Assembly (NCBI GenBank): GCA_003255065.1
Contig: QAOA01002234.1
Coordinates: 303,558 to 367,557, forward strand
Source: Cercis canadensis
Lineage: Eukaryota > Streptophyta > Magnoliopsida > Fabales > Fabaceae
Reading direction: 5' to 3'
DNA length: 64,000 bases
Positions 40,880 through 53,630 of the stretch are shown here, in pieces. The position numbers and the translations under genes are program-made. The notes under the pieces were generated by a model. It did not search any database. It worked only from the letters and a program-made list of their open reading frames with translations, and was not told where the DNA came from. Within the stretch, counting starts at the first letter, position 1. Every line of letters starts with the position of its first letter.

Positions 40880-42602
40880 TTTTGTCCTATTTCAGGTATT
40901 TTGTTTGAAGCGTATAGGGGCTGCCTAAGGAATTTTTTTTTTTTTACTGTTTTGTTGGCTGCCTTAATGTATGTTTGGTGGCCACTCTTGGTTATTTTTT
41001 TGGATAATGCTTATGGTCGCCTTTATGCATGTTTGATGGGTTTTTTTTTTTTTTTTCTAATGCATATGGTTGCCCTTGATACATGTTTGAGGGTATTTCT
41101 TGGTTAGTTCTTTTAGTTGTCTAAATACATGATTGAGAGTGATTTTGGTTAGCTTTTTTGGCTGCCTTGATGCATATTTTGAGGGCTAGTTCGCCCACTA
41201 TGTTTGGGTGCATTCAAATGCTATTTTGCTTTAAATTTGAGGGCTGCTATGGAGTAAAATTTACCTACTATTTTAATATGATTCAATGTTTATGTTGAAT
41301 GCATGCTATTGGGGGCTGGTTTCTGTTTCTTAAAGAGAATGTTCGTTAATGTTTAATTTTATTTTTATTTGGTGGCTGTTTTGAGGTTCGATCATGTACT
41401 GATTTTTGACTCAAAATGAGAGCTATTCTTAGTATAATCTTGGTTGTTTGGACTGATTAAGGGCCGTTTCCGGATTCATAAGCCGAAGTTGTTGCTTTGA
41501 TTTGCTTCATTTACTATGGGTTGCCTCATATTTATGCTTGTGGGTTATTCTAGGCGGTTTGGTTTCATATGAAGCTAAAGGCTAGAGATATTGTCTTTGA
41601 CTCGGTTAGGTGTGGTTATGTTAAATTTATTTTGGTTTTATTACCACTCACTTTTGTTTTCTCTTTTGATTTTTGTGAGCAAACTCTTGATGAATATTAC
41701 ATTAGTGAGGTGGGGCTACTTGACATTAGATGTTTTGGCAAGTTAGAAGCTTCAAGGTCGAAGATTTAATTTGGATAATAGCAAGCAAATTTTTTTTCTT
41801 ATTTATTATTTCTTGTAAATTACCAAATGATTTCCCCCTCCCTTTTGAGACAAGAAAATTGTAAACATATGCACTTGTATTCATTTAGATATATACTTGC
41901 ACAATTAGTTGTCTGTAGGCCCTTCAATTGCCATGGAAGGATGACTTTGTTTATCTGACCTAGATGAATGTAAATGCCACCCCAGATGACGCTTTATGAG
42001 AGAAACGGGTGGAAAGACTTAGGAATCCGCTAGATGCATGCATAACACATTAATTTCCGTTAAGTATACTTTTTATCTTATTTTTATGCATGATTACTTG
42101 AAGTTTATTTTGAAACATTTTATCGAATAATTTGGTTTAAGAGAAATTAGAGGCTAGAGTGATCCATTTTTTTTGAAAAAAATTGATCTTATTCCTTTTT
42201 TTTTTTTTTTTTACCTTTACTTATACTTATGACTTTGACTATTTACCCCTTTTTTCACACTAGAGGAAAAGGGAAGAAAAAATGCGATTTTTAACCAAAA
42301 AAAAAAAGAGACCAAAAAGGAAAATCAGAGTAAGAAGAAGAAAGTTCCTTTGAAAAGAAAAAAAGTACTTTTTATTTTTAAAATAGAAATTGTTCCTATT
42401 TTTTTTAAAAAAAAAAACAATGAAATACGAACGCATTAATTCCTAATTAGGGTACGTAAGAGTTTGTAGAGAAAATGAGTCAAATCAAACTTTAAATAAA
42501 TTCCTCATTTCCTTTCCTTTCTTGCATTTATAAAGATAAAAGTGAATCTCGTTCTAGTCTTTATTTTCCTTTTTATGTAATCCTTTTTAGGGATACTCAA
42601 AA
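40880..42602 (+). repeat. gypsy-type LTR sequence, left part (split by CACTA)
   Basis: T/G-rich sequence. Near 41925-42055 the wording ('taggccc', 'gccacccc.ga', 'gagaaacgggtggaaagac', 'tgcatgcataacac') parallels the LTR of the large gypsy element at about 49940-50100. It continues after the CACTA insertion at 44309 with 'ggatgcctaacaccttctcc', parallel to 50240. No gene. The left boundary is uncertain. Confidence 0.55.
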
Positions 42603-44308
42603 CACTACAAGAAAACACGCGATTTCTCACAAAAATTTCTCATGGAACAAAATTCTGTGAGAAATTCTCATGGAATTCTCACAGATTAGCATTCAATAGG
42701 AATTTCTTACTAAAAATTTTTCGGGAGAAAATTTCGTGAGAAAATCCTAAAGAAAATTGAATTTCTAATGGAATTTTCTCACAATTTTTTTTTTTTGTGA
42801 GAATTTCTCATGAAATTTCTCACGAAAAACTTTTTCATGAGAAAATTCCATGAGAAAATTCAATAAAAAATTCAATTTTCTCAAAAACTTCTCATGGAAA
42901 ATTTTTCCGTCAGAAATTTCTAGAGAAAATTATGTGAGAAATTGAATTTCTCATGGAAAGCCTTTTCATGAGAAAATTTCGTGAAAATTTTTGTGAGAAA
43001 CATAATGCATCATTTCATTAAAGTTAAAATTAGGGTTTTCAAATTTCTCACTGGATTTTTCTGTGAGAAAATTCCATGAGAAAATTGCATCTTATCTCCC
43101 TCATGCAATCATCATTCCATTTGCAAGCAGTTCTCATTTTTCCTCTCTTCTCTCCCCCTTCTTGATCCCCCTCACTTCCACCATTCTAGGTGGCTCACTA
43201 GAGGGTTTGCAGCGGTCCACCTGCGACGGCAACTTATCGGTTTACCTCTCCCCCCTTTTGCGTCTTAGTACACATTGAGATAAGTAGAATTTCCTCTTTG
43301 TTTATGAGTTTTTCTTCTTGAATTTGTAGTTAATTTGCATATGGCTTTTGATGTATGATATGTTTTAGGTGAATGTTGCTTAGTTTAGATGTTATTAGGG
43401 TAGTTTTGAATGTGGACAAAATTTGGGGTTGATGCCCGAATTGGAAATGTGAAATTGGAAGTGATTTTGTTGATTTTTGGTGAAATTGAATTAGAGTTTT
43501 TATTAGGAAATATGTTTAGAATGATTTTGGTATTTGTTTGGATTTTTTTGGATGGTATATGATTTATTGTAATTTTGAGAGGTAGCTGTATGTGAAGGTC
43601 AAATGGAAAATTGGAACACAAACTAAGACTTGCATGGGGTTTTGGTTGAAATGGCAGAGCATAGAAAGGAACTAGAGAAACAAACTAAGCCCATCCTTGA
43701 TACTCTAAGGAGCTACCAAGACTTGCCTCCGGTATTTCATATTTCAATTTATTCTTATACTGCAACATGTTCTTGAGCATTGTATGTTTTATTTTTTTTT
43801 TATTCTAATTATATTTTTGTGCTGGTGTTGATGGTGCAGGATAAAGTTTTGACTGCCTTAGCAATTGAGGATAAGAAACAACAATATGCTGTTGCTGAGA
43901 AGTATGTGGAAGATGTATTGCATTCAGCTCTTGCCAGTAGTGAGTGATATACAGCTTTAGTGCTTGAGTTAACTAAATCAATTGTTGCTTAATTAGGCGT
44001 ATATATATATATATTATTCAATTGTGTTATAGATGTTTGGACGTGACTTTTATTGTTTCTTTAGTATTGATATAAGAATTCAACAAACAGGAAAAAAAAA
44101 AAAAACTTATGGAATTTTTCACAAACAATAACCCATGAGAAATAGGCACAGAATTTTTTTTCAATATTTCTCACACCAAAAGTAAGTCTGTAAGAAATTT
44201 TGTGAGAAATTTGGTTTGTCACACAGGTTTTTCTCACACCCCAAAATCCGTGACAAATGTGTTTCTCACGGATTTTGTCTATAAGAAAATCCATATTTAC
44301 TCGTAGTG
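42603..44308. mobile_element. CACTA (En/Spm) transposon, non-autonomous, 1,706 bp, carrying a gene fragment
   Basis: Termini CACTACAAGAAAA and, inverted at the right end, CACTACGAGTAAA. A 3-bp target duplication aaa flanks the element. Long subterminal regions consist of short repeats in both orientations around 'ttctcatgaaatttctcac'. No transposase is encoded. The centre carries two exons and an intron matching a cellular gene. Confidence 0.9.
43651..43947 (+). pseudogene. captured C-terminal fragment of augmin subunit 1 (HAUS1-like)
   Basis: Exon 43651-43731 encodes MAEHRKELEKQTKPILDTLR and SYQDLPP. A 108-base intron with GT...AG borders follows. Exon 43840-43947 encodes DKVLTALAIEDKKQQYAVAE and KYVEDVLHSALASSE with stop. 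This matches the C-terminal end of plant augmin subunit 1, the microtubule-nucleation (augmin/HAUS) component, as I recall it. The reading frame is open across the splice. Homology extends a little upstream (HGVLVEMAEH) until an in-frame stop. A full subunit is roughly 300 residues, so only the last fifth was captured. The retained intron means capture was at DNA level. Confidence 0.75.
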
Positions 44309-44620
44309 AAATACATAATGACCATAACAAATTACACAACTAGTTTCAAGTAACCGTATTTTAGACCGTTGTTTTAGGATGCCTAACACCTTCTCCACAC
44401 ACAACTAGACTCCCAAACCTTCTTTGGTTTGCAGACCAAATTTTTAAAAATTCAAAAGGGTTTTTCAATTCTCTCCCTTATTTATCTAAAGCAATTGGTG
44501 GCAACTCTAAGTTTATCTGAAAACTTACAATCTCTTTTTATTTTTTCATCCGCGTCACGGCTACCCTTCGAATATGTTGTGATAGAAAGTATCTTGAATG
44601 ATGATATATATTCATCTTAA
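44309..44620 (+). repeat. gypsy-type LTR sequence, right part
   Basis: Continues the LTR interrupted by CACTA: 'gatgcctaacaccttctcca', 'caattggtggcaactctaag', 'ttcgaatatgttgtgatag'. The same sequence order closes the large element's LTR at 50240-50452. Confidence 0.6.
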
Positions 44621-46910
44621 GTTGACTTATTCAAGTGTTTATTTTCAAGGTAGCCAAATAAATCGCTATCAAGTGGAGTAAAAATAAGCTTGACCAACTT
44701 AGCGACATAGATGCAACCAATATTATTGGCAAAACAAGGTTAGAAAAGGAAAACAAGATTGTGTGGTTACTACCCAACCAAATGTAAGAGATCTAGGGGT
44801 TTTTTGTAAACCAAAAACATGAATATAGTCATTAAATCTTATGTGACCATCAAACAATGACTTTTGAAAGCTAATTTCAGTTTCACATCAATGCAAAGTG
44901 AAATTTCAAAAATTCATGAGAATCCTTAACTTTGAGCTTCAATTTCTTTAAATTGGTGCTGCCTTATGTGTTTCAAGTTGATAAAAAAAGTGTAAAAGAG
45001 ATGAATAATAGTGAAAATGAAATATGAAAAGCTAAAATTGGAGGAGGTAGCTTTGGAATCAAAGATGTAATAGAGAATGTAGGAAGGAAAAAAGAGGAGA
45101 GGAGGGAGAGAATAGTATAGAATGTGTCGGTGGCTAGGTTTTCCTATCTTTGCTAAATAGAACTTAATGAAAAATGAATCTTGGGCTTGGTTGCTCTATT
45201 TGGATAAGACATTTGTGCTTAAAAAAATTGGGCCATGCATTAATAAGTAATTAGGCTTGAAAATGTATTGTTATAAGATTGAGTCTATTCGGTTAAATAC
45301 TTGAATAAAAAAAAGCTTGGACCTCTTGAGAAAAAATAGAGTAGGCTAGATAAAATTGGACTTAGCCATCTTCCTTTTGTGTGAGTCTCCTCCTTTTATG
45401 GTTTTTTTTCCTTCTTCTTCTTCTTCTTATTTTTTTCTTAAATAAAAGAGACATAAGGACTAAAACAAGAATGAAATTGAAGTAGATTTTCAATTTTTTA
45501 TTTTTTTTGACAAAAGCAAAGAGTAAAGAAAGCTACTAAATCAAAAATTATCTTTTAAAAACAATAAAATTTGAGAAAAAGCCCTGACCAAATACAGCTG
45601 TCAGAAGAGCACTCTATTGATTAACGAAGCATAAACTTGCGAAAGATCAAATTTTAGAATGCAGTTGCACAAACCAATGAATCAAATTCTGCATAGGTGC
45701 CAGAGAAAGAGAAACCGCGCTAACAGAGGCAGTTCTTAAGTTGTCTAGTGATGGTGGTCGAGATTACAAAGGGATTAACAATTCACAAGCTTAATTGGCT
45801 CAAGTTCGAATATGTCATCAATAATTAAATTTTGATTGAAGGTGCCCAATATACACAATCGAGGTAAGAATCTTGCTTCTGAACTCGGATATTATTTTTA
45901 ATTTTTTCTGCATTTAATATAAATGATTTTGTGGAAATTAAACTCATAAATTGAGAGGCTTATCTGTTCAACAGCTTAGAGGTAGAGTTTGTTTCATGGA
46001 AAGGATTTGTTTCACCAAAATCATATCATAGTACTCTGAAGTGCCATACTCATATAACTTAAGAATTTGAAATTGAAAAGAACACCAAATAATGAAAAGT
46101 CTGTGCTTTCAAATTGTAACACATCTTAATTATGCTATGCATTTCTTCATTTGATGAACAACTTCATGATTCATTGTCTGCATCTATTCTTTCTTATCAA
46201 TTATCACTAAAGATAACTCCTTTTATACTACATGAGTATGTTCTATCATAATAGCACCAGAATTCATCAACTAATTGTCCAATCAAAACTGCCCCTTCAT
46301 AGATCCCCTGACATATATGCTATTGGCACCCTGCCCGGTACTATTAGAGTAACATATCCTTACTACTATATTGAGTACCCAAAAAAATGATAATAATAAT
46401 AGCATCAGAGATACATCAACTTGTCCAATCAGAACTTGAAATAGTTTTACATAGAGGCTTGATGCAACCATTTGTTGCAGGTTGTGGATACAAAGCCTAA
46501 TGAGTTTTGGCTTCCTGGTAAGTGGTTATTAGCTGTTGCTTCCACCTAATTTCCTTCATGCTGCTGGAAAAACTATGACTTTTTCCTATTCTATACCATG
46601 TGTGCTCATTGGCATGTCTTGAATAGGCTGCACCTGTTCAATTGTATATTATTACAAGTAAAAGGAACATGTTAGACTGTGATGTGATAACAGGGAAAAT
46701 GACTAAGATTTAGGCTCCTAGTGTATAAAGATTTGATTTTTGTAAGAGAAATGAGGAGTACTCATCCAACGTTTTTCTTTTTGAGTTAAGCATTATAATG
46801 AATAAATTAGATTTGAAAACACTCACCAGTGATTGAAAGGTGAAACTAGTAGGTAGCGAGCTTGCATGCACTAGTATTAGTCTCATTCTCACTTTCCTTG
46901 ATATCACTTG
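44621..46910. other. intergenic or decayed repeat sequence, no gene recognised
   Basis: No frame with a recognisable domain. Two similar stretches around 'catcaactaattgtccaatc' occur at about 46265 and 46415. Confidence 0.5.
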
Positions 46911-47902
46911 TGTAGACACCATATTTTGTATTGATCTTTTTCGTAGTATAAAAAAAAAATTGATTCTTGAAAAAGAGATAAATTCTTAATTTTTGATTAT
47001 TGCTTTTTATATTGTTGCTCGTGCCTTTGTAATAAAGCAAATCTTAGTCTTACTACCCTAGCTTAGCCCATTGTTAATCTAGCCCAATTTCTTCTTTGGT
47101 CCATTTGGACCATTATTTAGTATTTAGAATTTTGCAAGTGATAAATAATAAAAAAAAGTGGGAAAGAAATTATGTTAATAAATTTTGACATCACTTGATC
47201 TAGGAGAACTAATGGGGGAGCAAGGATTAGATTTCCTTCACTCCCTATTGGTCCAAGTCTATGCACATTATCCTTATTAAGTAAATAACTAAATCAAAAA
47301 GAAGAAGAAAAAAACAAACTAAAAGAAAGGAAAGGGTCTTGGGCGGCAAACCAGGGGGGGCAAAATGGGAAATTGGAAAGGAAAAAAGAAATATCTAGAG
47401 GAGGGAGTGTGTGCGTGAAAAAGAAGCCAAGAAAAGGAAAAGAAAGGTTGAGCTAGAGCTAGAGGACATAAGAAAGAAGAAAAAGGAGAAGGAGGAGTGG
47501 AGAAATCTGGATAGAGAGGAAAACTTTCTTTCACCAAGGTTAGCTTCAACCCATTGTTTTTCTTCCTTCGTATTTAATTTGGTGCATTGATTTTTCTCTG
47601 TTGTGGATGGCTCATCTTTAGAGTTTCATTTGATTCCATCAGTTTTGTCTAAGATTACTATTATTCTATTTGATTTTTCTCATTTCTCCCCACTGTTTCA
47701 CCATTCTCCTCCAGTGACCCTTGATGTTTGGAAGCTCAGTGAGCTATAATGGGTAGGAGGGTGTTAATGTTTGGCCCGCTTTACCTTGGTTCTGATTTAT
47801 TTTTCCCGTTGGTAATCTTATTTTCCTGTGGTTTCATTGCGTTTATATATGTTTTGCTTATTTTATCTCTTGTTGGTTATTCTATTTCATTATTTGGTTT
47901 TG

Positions 47903-47952
<50 letters not shown>

Positions 47953-50452
47953 NGGGTAATTGGGTTTGTTATGTTTATATTCCTTTCCATTTCATATTTT
48001 GTTATGTATATTCCTTACATCCATCATTATTCAGTATTTGGGCTAAATACCTTGTTCGGTTCCTTTTCTATTTTTCTGTTTGTTTGACTCCTTTCTATTC
48101 TTTTTTATTGTTCAGTTGTCTGTGAGTTTTCTGCTGACATGTATATTTTCTGCTCATGTTATCATTGAAGCATTATGGTCTCCGTTTGTGTGGCAAAATG
48201 ATGCAATTATGTGATTAAATCATCAACAATTTTTCCTTCAATCATTAAATTTGGGAGTTAAGATTGTTTCCCCTTGTTGTGGTGATTAAGGTTAATCTAG
48301 TTTTTTTTTTTTTTTTGGTATATAGTTGTGTTTTGCATTTATTTTCTTATTCACTGTTATAGCTTAAGTGTTAATTGATTAAGGTTGCTGGGTTTGACAT
48401 GAATTGATAGTAAAATGGAACAGTTGAGATAAATAACCAATAGCTGTATATTGATACTCTATTTACTTATTCATTCCGGATTTGTTTACTCATTTTATTC
48501 ATGAGTGCCCATGATTTATAGATTTTTCTAAATTGGTCGAATGAGGTTGGTTCTTTGGTTTTGTGGTTGGATTTCTAGTTTGCTTTTGCTTGTAGGTTAG
48601 AATGGGTAAATGTTGCTGTGCCAGTTGTTTTGAATTATATGCTAGTGATTCTAACTTGAAGTTAAGGATTCTTTTGGATTTTTTTTTTCACTTTTTGAGC
48701 TATTTTGGGGTTGCTTTAAAATGAATAGATCATTTTTTTTTAGCATGAAGGTGGCATTGTAGAGAAACAAATCCCTCACTGTTGAGGGTTTGGTTTTGTG
48801 GTTGAAGCATAATTATGGATTTATGGTCAAGTTCATGAAAAATCATATATTATTTCTTTAATTTTCGGGTATATCAGTCAGTACTGGCAGTATCCGGTCT
48901 TTTTTATCTGAATGGAGCTACAGAGCTCCAATTTGAGTGTTTCTTGTCTTGTATGAACCATAAGACATATATCTTTCATGTGTGAAATTTTTCGATTTTT
49001 TTCATCTCTCCCATGCTCCCAGTTCTGATTTACATGTGGCTGTTTATTCCCCACTGCTGATGGTGTTATGTCTTTGATAGCGCGTCATCTTTTGTCTCTA
49101 GTTTGAGCTATAGAGGTCTGTTTTGCATGATTCTCATTTGTTAGAACTGTAAGACACATGCATTCAATGTATACAATTTTCAGAATTTTTTCATGTCTCC
49201 CTTGCACCCAGTTTGTATTTAAAGTTGACTGTTTTTCTGTACTGTTAGGTTGCCAGACAGCTCTGGCAATGCTTCATCTTTTAATTCTTTCTCAAGCTAA
49301 AAAACTCCAATTTTAGCGCCATTTTTCTTGATAGAACCATAATACATGTGTCTTCGATGTATGAAATTTTCAGAATTTTGGCATTTTTTCACTGCTTCCA
49401 GTTCTAATTCGAATGTGATTGTCTTGGGTATCCTTAAGAGTTGTTTGAAGCTATTCTTGTTTGGTTATTGGCACTGCTTGTGGTCTATTTACTCCTTGGC
49501 TGTTTTAGTTGGATTTTTAGTTTGTTTAGAACTTTATTTCTTTCCAGGTTTGTCCCATGCTGTGTTGACACTTTTTGGGTCTATTTGTCATGCTGTTATA
49601 TGGTTGGTTATTTAAAAAAATGGCTTTAGTGGTGGTGGCTATGTAATTTGTTTCTTTTATTGGATAATATTTTCATAGTTTCACTAACCATTGTTTCTAT
49701 GAGTGTATAAATTTTTCTTTATAAGTGTTGATGAACTTATGTGATATGTAAGTAGACTCCCTTGTCCCAAGCTAGAAGGATATGATGCCGACCCGAGTCT
49801 CAAAGCAAGGATTCAATTTTTTCTTTTTATTTATTTATTGAATATAATTAAACTTTCTTTCCCCGAGACAAGTGTTATAATATTTATACTCATACATTTG
49901 CATAGCATTTAAGAATGTGATTGATTGATTAGTATCCATAGGCCCCTTTATCTATCATAGAGGGATAGGGCGATCCATTTGCATATCATGTGATCTACTC
50001 TATCATTCCTAGGTGAGGATAAGTGTCACCCCGGAAAATGCAATATGCGAGGAACTGGTGGAAGAATTTAGGGCACGTTAGTTGTATGCATAACACGTTT
50101 AGATTCTTTATTTTTTTTTTAATTTTGTTAGATATTCATGTAATACATTGGTTATTCTTGGATAAATGAAATACACATTTTGGCCATTTTATATTTGTGC
50201 AACTAATTTAGGGTAACCATCTTTAGACGGATGCTATGGGGTGCCTAACACCTTCCCCACGCATAAACAGACTCTCAAACCCATCTTCGGTAAGTAGACC
50301 ATTTAAAAGTAATAAAATAAAAAAGGTTTCCAATTATACCCTATTTTCCCAAACAATTGGTGGTGACTCAAAGTTTTTTTTTTCGAAAATTAATCATTTT
50401 TTAAAAAAGGTCTGCCATCTGTGTCGTAGCAACTTTTAGGTACGTTGTGATA
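46911..50452 (+). repeat. 5' LTR of the gypsy element, about 3.5 kb
   Basis: Starts TGTAGACACCATATTTTG, matching TGTAAACACCGTATTTTG at 62916. The two LTRs stay alignable for the visible 1.08 kb, with roughly one difference in ten bases by eye. It contains the N at 47953 at the end of a 45-plus T run. It ends near 'tacgttgtgatag', followed by a primer-site-like stretch. The open frame at 47749 (MGRRVLMFGPLYLGS) recurs in the 3' LTR but is just LTR sequence. Confidence 0.8.
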
Positions 50453-50473
50453 GTTTGAAAACTCCATTTGGGA
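50453..50473 (+). other. degenerate primer-binding site
   Basis: 'tttgaaaactccatttgggac' resembles the TGGCGACTCC.CTGGGGAC primer site of Tat-type gypsy elements, with several substitutions. Confidence 0.4.
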
Positions 50474-50641
50474 CAGTTAGAAAATCAAGCCCAAGAAATT
50501 GGTTATGCGAATTTAATATGGCCTTGTTTATTTTCTTTATCCATAATTTTGCTTTTATTTTGTTCATTTTTGCTTTTCCAGTAGATTATACTTTCTGCTA
50601 TGCCATTTGATTTGTATTTGTAGATAGCTTATTTATGTTGN

Positions 50642-50904
50642 TTTTTTCGAAAATTAATCATTTTTTAAAAAAGGTCCGCCATCTGTGTCGTAGCAACTTT
50701 TAGGTACGTTGTGATAGTTTGAAAACTCCATTTGGGACAGTTAGAAAGTCAAGCCCAAGAAATTGGTTATGCAAATTTAATATGGCCTTGTTTATTTTCT
50801 TTATCCATAATTTTGCTTTTATTTTGTTCATTTTTGCTTTTCCAGTAGATTATACTTTCTGCTATGCCATTTGATTTGTATTTGTAGATAGCTTATTTAT
50901 GTTG
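50642..50904. repeat. second copy of a 263-bp duplication flanking the N at 50641
   Basis: 50378-50640 and 50642-50904 differ by about three bases and are separated only by an N. Probably an unmerged contig overlap at the LTR end, so a second primer site is not real. Confidence 0.85.
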
Positions 50905-51492
50905 CATATATTTCCTATATTTTCTTGTAGCTGGGTAGCTTAGGGTAGATGTTTGTATGCTTCTCCTGCACACACTGTGCACTAACACTGTAACCCTGCA
51001 CACTACTTTCTTGCTCTATGCCCAAGCCCCAAGTTTGCCTAGGATTAGGAAGGAGTCTAGTGTTGTCACCAAAGACATTCTTTGGCAGCTAATACAAAAC
51101 TTCCAATAAGATCTTGTCCTGTCCTACTAGCATGGATAAACATGGGAGTTTATCTGCTTGTTTGTTCATGCAAGTAAGATGAGGTTCTCCATTATGTTGA
51201 TGGAGGTGATATGGAAACATTTGACTATCTAGAATGATAGACCTACCCTATAATTTTGCATGTTCAGTTTAAACTTAGAATCCTACCTATGTAAGGTTAG
51301 AGCATGACCATTCGGTTAGAACCCCTAACTTAGAATGGTTACCCTTTTTTCCTAGAACATTGGGGGAAGCACTTTTTTGTTTTTCTTTTGATATGTCAGT
51401 GTTCTTTTCTAAATATAGTGTGCGTGAGTTTTCTTTTTCGCCTTTGTTCTTTTTTCTAATTCCATGTTTCCCTTTTCAAAAAGTCCATTGAT

Positions 51493-52708
51493 TTGATAAG
51501 TGCTTTAGCCATGGATATCATGAAATATTTTTTCAAAGATCTCCGTACTTCTCTAGCATTCATGCATCATACAGAAACACAACAAGCCGTAGAGAGGGAT
51601 TGTCTACCAAGGGGCTATATTAGTCAACTTTCTAGAAAACTTCGGATTCAGGTGGAGGTCAACGATGCTAGGGTTATTGTTGAATATTACAAGAAGATGC
51701 CATTGGATATGCAAAAGGACTTTCTGGATACTTATGGGAACACATATGAGCTAGCCAAGATCAAAGTGCAAGAAATGGGATTGATCGCAATGGTACACTA
51801 TTGTGATCTAGCATACCATTGTGTAACTTTCAAAGATCTTAGTGCTATGCCCACCCTAGAAGAGTATGCATCTATGCTCAAATTTCCTTTGACTCAAGAA
51901 ATCCAAGTGTATTCATACAAGAAGAATCTGGTATCCTTCGCTAGAATTGGCTTTGAGTTGCTGGAGGTAGATGCAAGTAAGTGCAAAGTGGGATGCTCAA
52001 GAAAGAGGGTGTTGGTTTTATGTGCCCTATGTTTTTCATACAAAGTATATTCAAATATTTCATGATCAGGAAAAATAGAGGTATTTGAGTAAGTTAGAGG
52101 CTCTTTCAATATATAGGTTGATCCTATTTCTTGTTATAAAAGACTCTATTAGTCAGTTGGCTATAGATATTTTCTTAAAAGTTGAACACAATAAGATAAA
52201 TCTGGTGCCCACTGTTTTGGCAGATACTTTCTTGTCACTCAACTATTGTAGAAGGGAGGGAAAATGGAAATTAATATGTTGTTGGCAATTGCTGTATGTA
52301 TGGCTTGTGTCTCACACCCTACAGAAAAGATATTGTGCCTTTGAAAACTATGCTTTCACATTGAATTTCCTTTATTGTTTTTCTCAGGCCGAAATCCCAG
52401 TTATGAGTATAGGGGAATGGTTTAAGCTCTTGGATAGTATGCGCGCATCTAACTTTCACCTCAGGTACAGATAAGCTGATAATAATGGAATTTTGGTTGG
52501 CTATGGACAGTTTGCTTATGTGCTGCTTATGGAGACGCATGGATGTATTGCCTATACAGCTCTATTGGTTTTGAGGCAATGCGGGCATGTACAATTTACT
52601 CCTAAAACTAAGGAACTTCTCGACATAGAATTTGAGTATGGGAAAGAAGAAGATAAAGGAAAAATAAGAGAAATTCGACAGGATAGGAAACACATTGTGA
52701 TAAAAAAA
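51493..52708 (+). pseudogene. gypsy ORF1: plant-mobile-domain-like (DUF7745-type) protein
   Basis: Frames read DIMKYFFKDLRTSLAFMHHT ... KIKVQEMGLIAMVHYCDLAYHCVTF ... MPTLEEYASMLKFP. After a shift they continue VPTVLADTFLSLNYCRREGK, CCWQLLYVWLVSH, then GEWFKLLDSMRASNFHLRYR and TALLVLRQCGHVQFTPKTKE. This ordered set is the plant mobile domain-like protein seen in many Tat/Ogre-type elements upstream of gag; its molecular role is not established. It continues into the N run at 52709-52755, so the middle is unknown. At least two frameshifts. Confidence 0.75.
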
Positions 52709-52755
52709 NNNNNNNNNNNNNNNNNNNNNNNNNNNNNNNNNNNNNNNNNNNNNNN
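52709..52755. other. assembly gap (47 N) followed by a poly-A run of about 59
   Basis: Unsequenced gap bounded by A tracts within ORF1. Apparent coding through it (poly-Lys) is meaningless. Confidence 0.95.
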
Positions 52756-52814
<59 letters not shown>

Positions 52815-52816
<2 letters not shown>

Positions 52817-53630
52817 TGTTGGCCCTTATGGTGGTAACACAAGCAAAACTTATGAGAGGTGGTTCAAGGAGAGGGGCAAGGAAATGCGTGTACCTCTAGT
52901 TGCAAGGTCTGAAAATCAGAGCATGGTTGAAGATAAGTCAATCGATGAAAGAATAGAGCAAGTTAACTTGAAGGACTGTGAGATCGAAGAGATAAGGGAG
53001 AAATTAGTAAAATCAGAAAAAGAAAAGCAAGAATGGGAGCAAAGATATGCATTATCATAATCGAAGTCAAGAAAACTAAAAGGGAAGATCCGTTTGCCTG
53101 AAGATAGCACCTTTGAGCATATAAAGCAGTTGAGGAAGCATCATGACCAAAAGATGAGAGAGAAAGATGAGGAATTGACTAAATGCAAAAAGGAAATTGC
53201 TTCTTTGAAGAACACCATGAAGAAAAAAGATCAGAAGTTGAAGATACATCAGTGGAAAGCTATGTGCATGGAGCTTGATTTGCAGAAAACAAAATAAACT
53301 TATAGGAAATACATAGCTAATTTTGAGGAGACTAATCAAAGCTTGGAAGGGGAGAAATGACATGTGGAAAGTGAGAAGAAAGACTTAGAGCAGAGGTTTG
53401 GGGAACTTCACGAGAAGTTAATTCTATTGACTAAAGATTTAAATCAAGAGAGGGCAAAAGTCACTGTTTTGGGTGCAAAAGTACTAGGCTATGGTAAGGG
53501 ACCTAGAGGCTAAAGTTGAAAGGTTAACTCAACAAATTCAAACCGTTGACAGTAGTTACACTCCATTCTGTATGCCAGTTAAAGAGTTAGAAAAATTGTT
53601 GAAGGATTGCAAAGAAATGTTAGGCTAAAG
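52815..53630 (+). pseudogene. gypsy ORF1 C-terminal coiled-coil region
   Basis: Glu/Lys-rich heptad-like stretch: IDERIEQVNLKDCEIEEIRE, DQKMREKDEELTKCKKEIA, HVESEKKDLEQRFGELHEKL, closing QIQTVDSS and VKELEKLLKDCKEMLG. Interrupted by stops (ALS*SKS, KTK*TYR, GEK*HVE). Probable C-terminal part of the ORF1 protein. Confidence 0.6.

Noticed and set aside
43385..43621. Minus-strand Asn/Ile-rich open frame inside the CACTA element
   Set aside because: Low complexity and opposite in strand to the recognised augmin fragment; no support.
47749..48087. Hydrophobic open frame MGRRVLMFGPLYLGS..., present again at 63739-63951
   Set aside because: It occurs at the same place in both LTRs of one gypsy element and its conservation follows from LTR identity. 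It includes a poly-T run and an N, and has no domain.
52552..52842. Open frames with poly-Lys or poly-Phe across the N run
   Set aside because: They run through 47 Ns and a 59-base A homopolymer; an artefact of the gap.
53076..53363. Minus-strand hydrophobic open frame
   Set aside because: A shadow of the plus-strand Glu/Lys-rich coiled coil of the gypsy ORF1.
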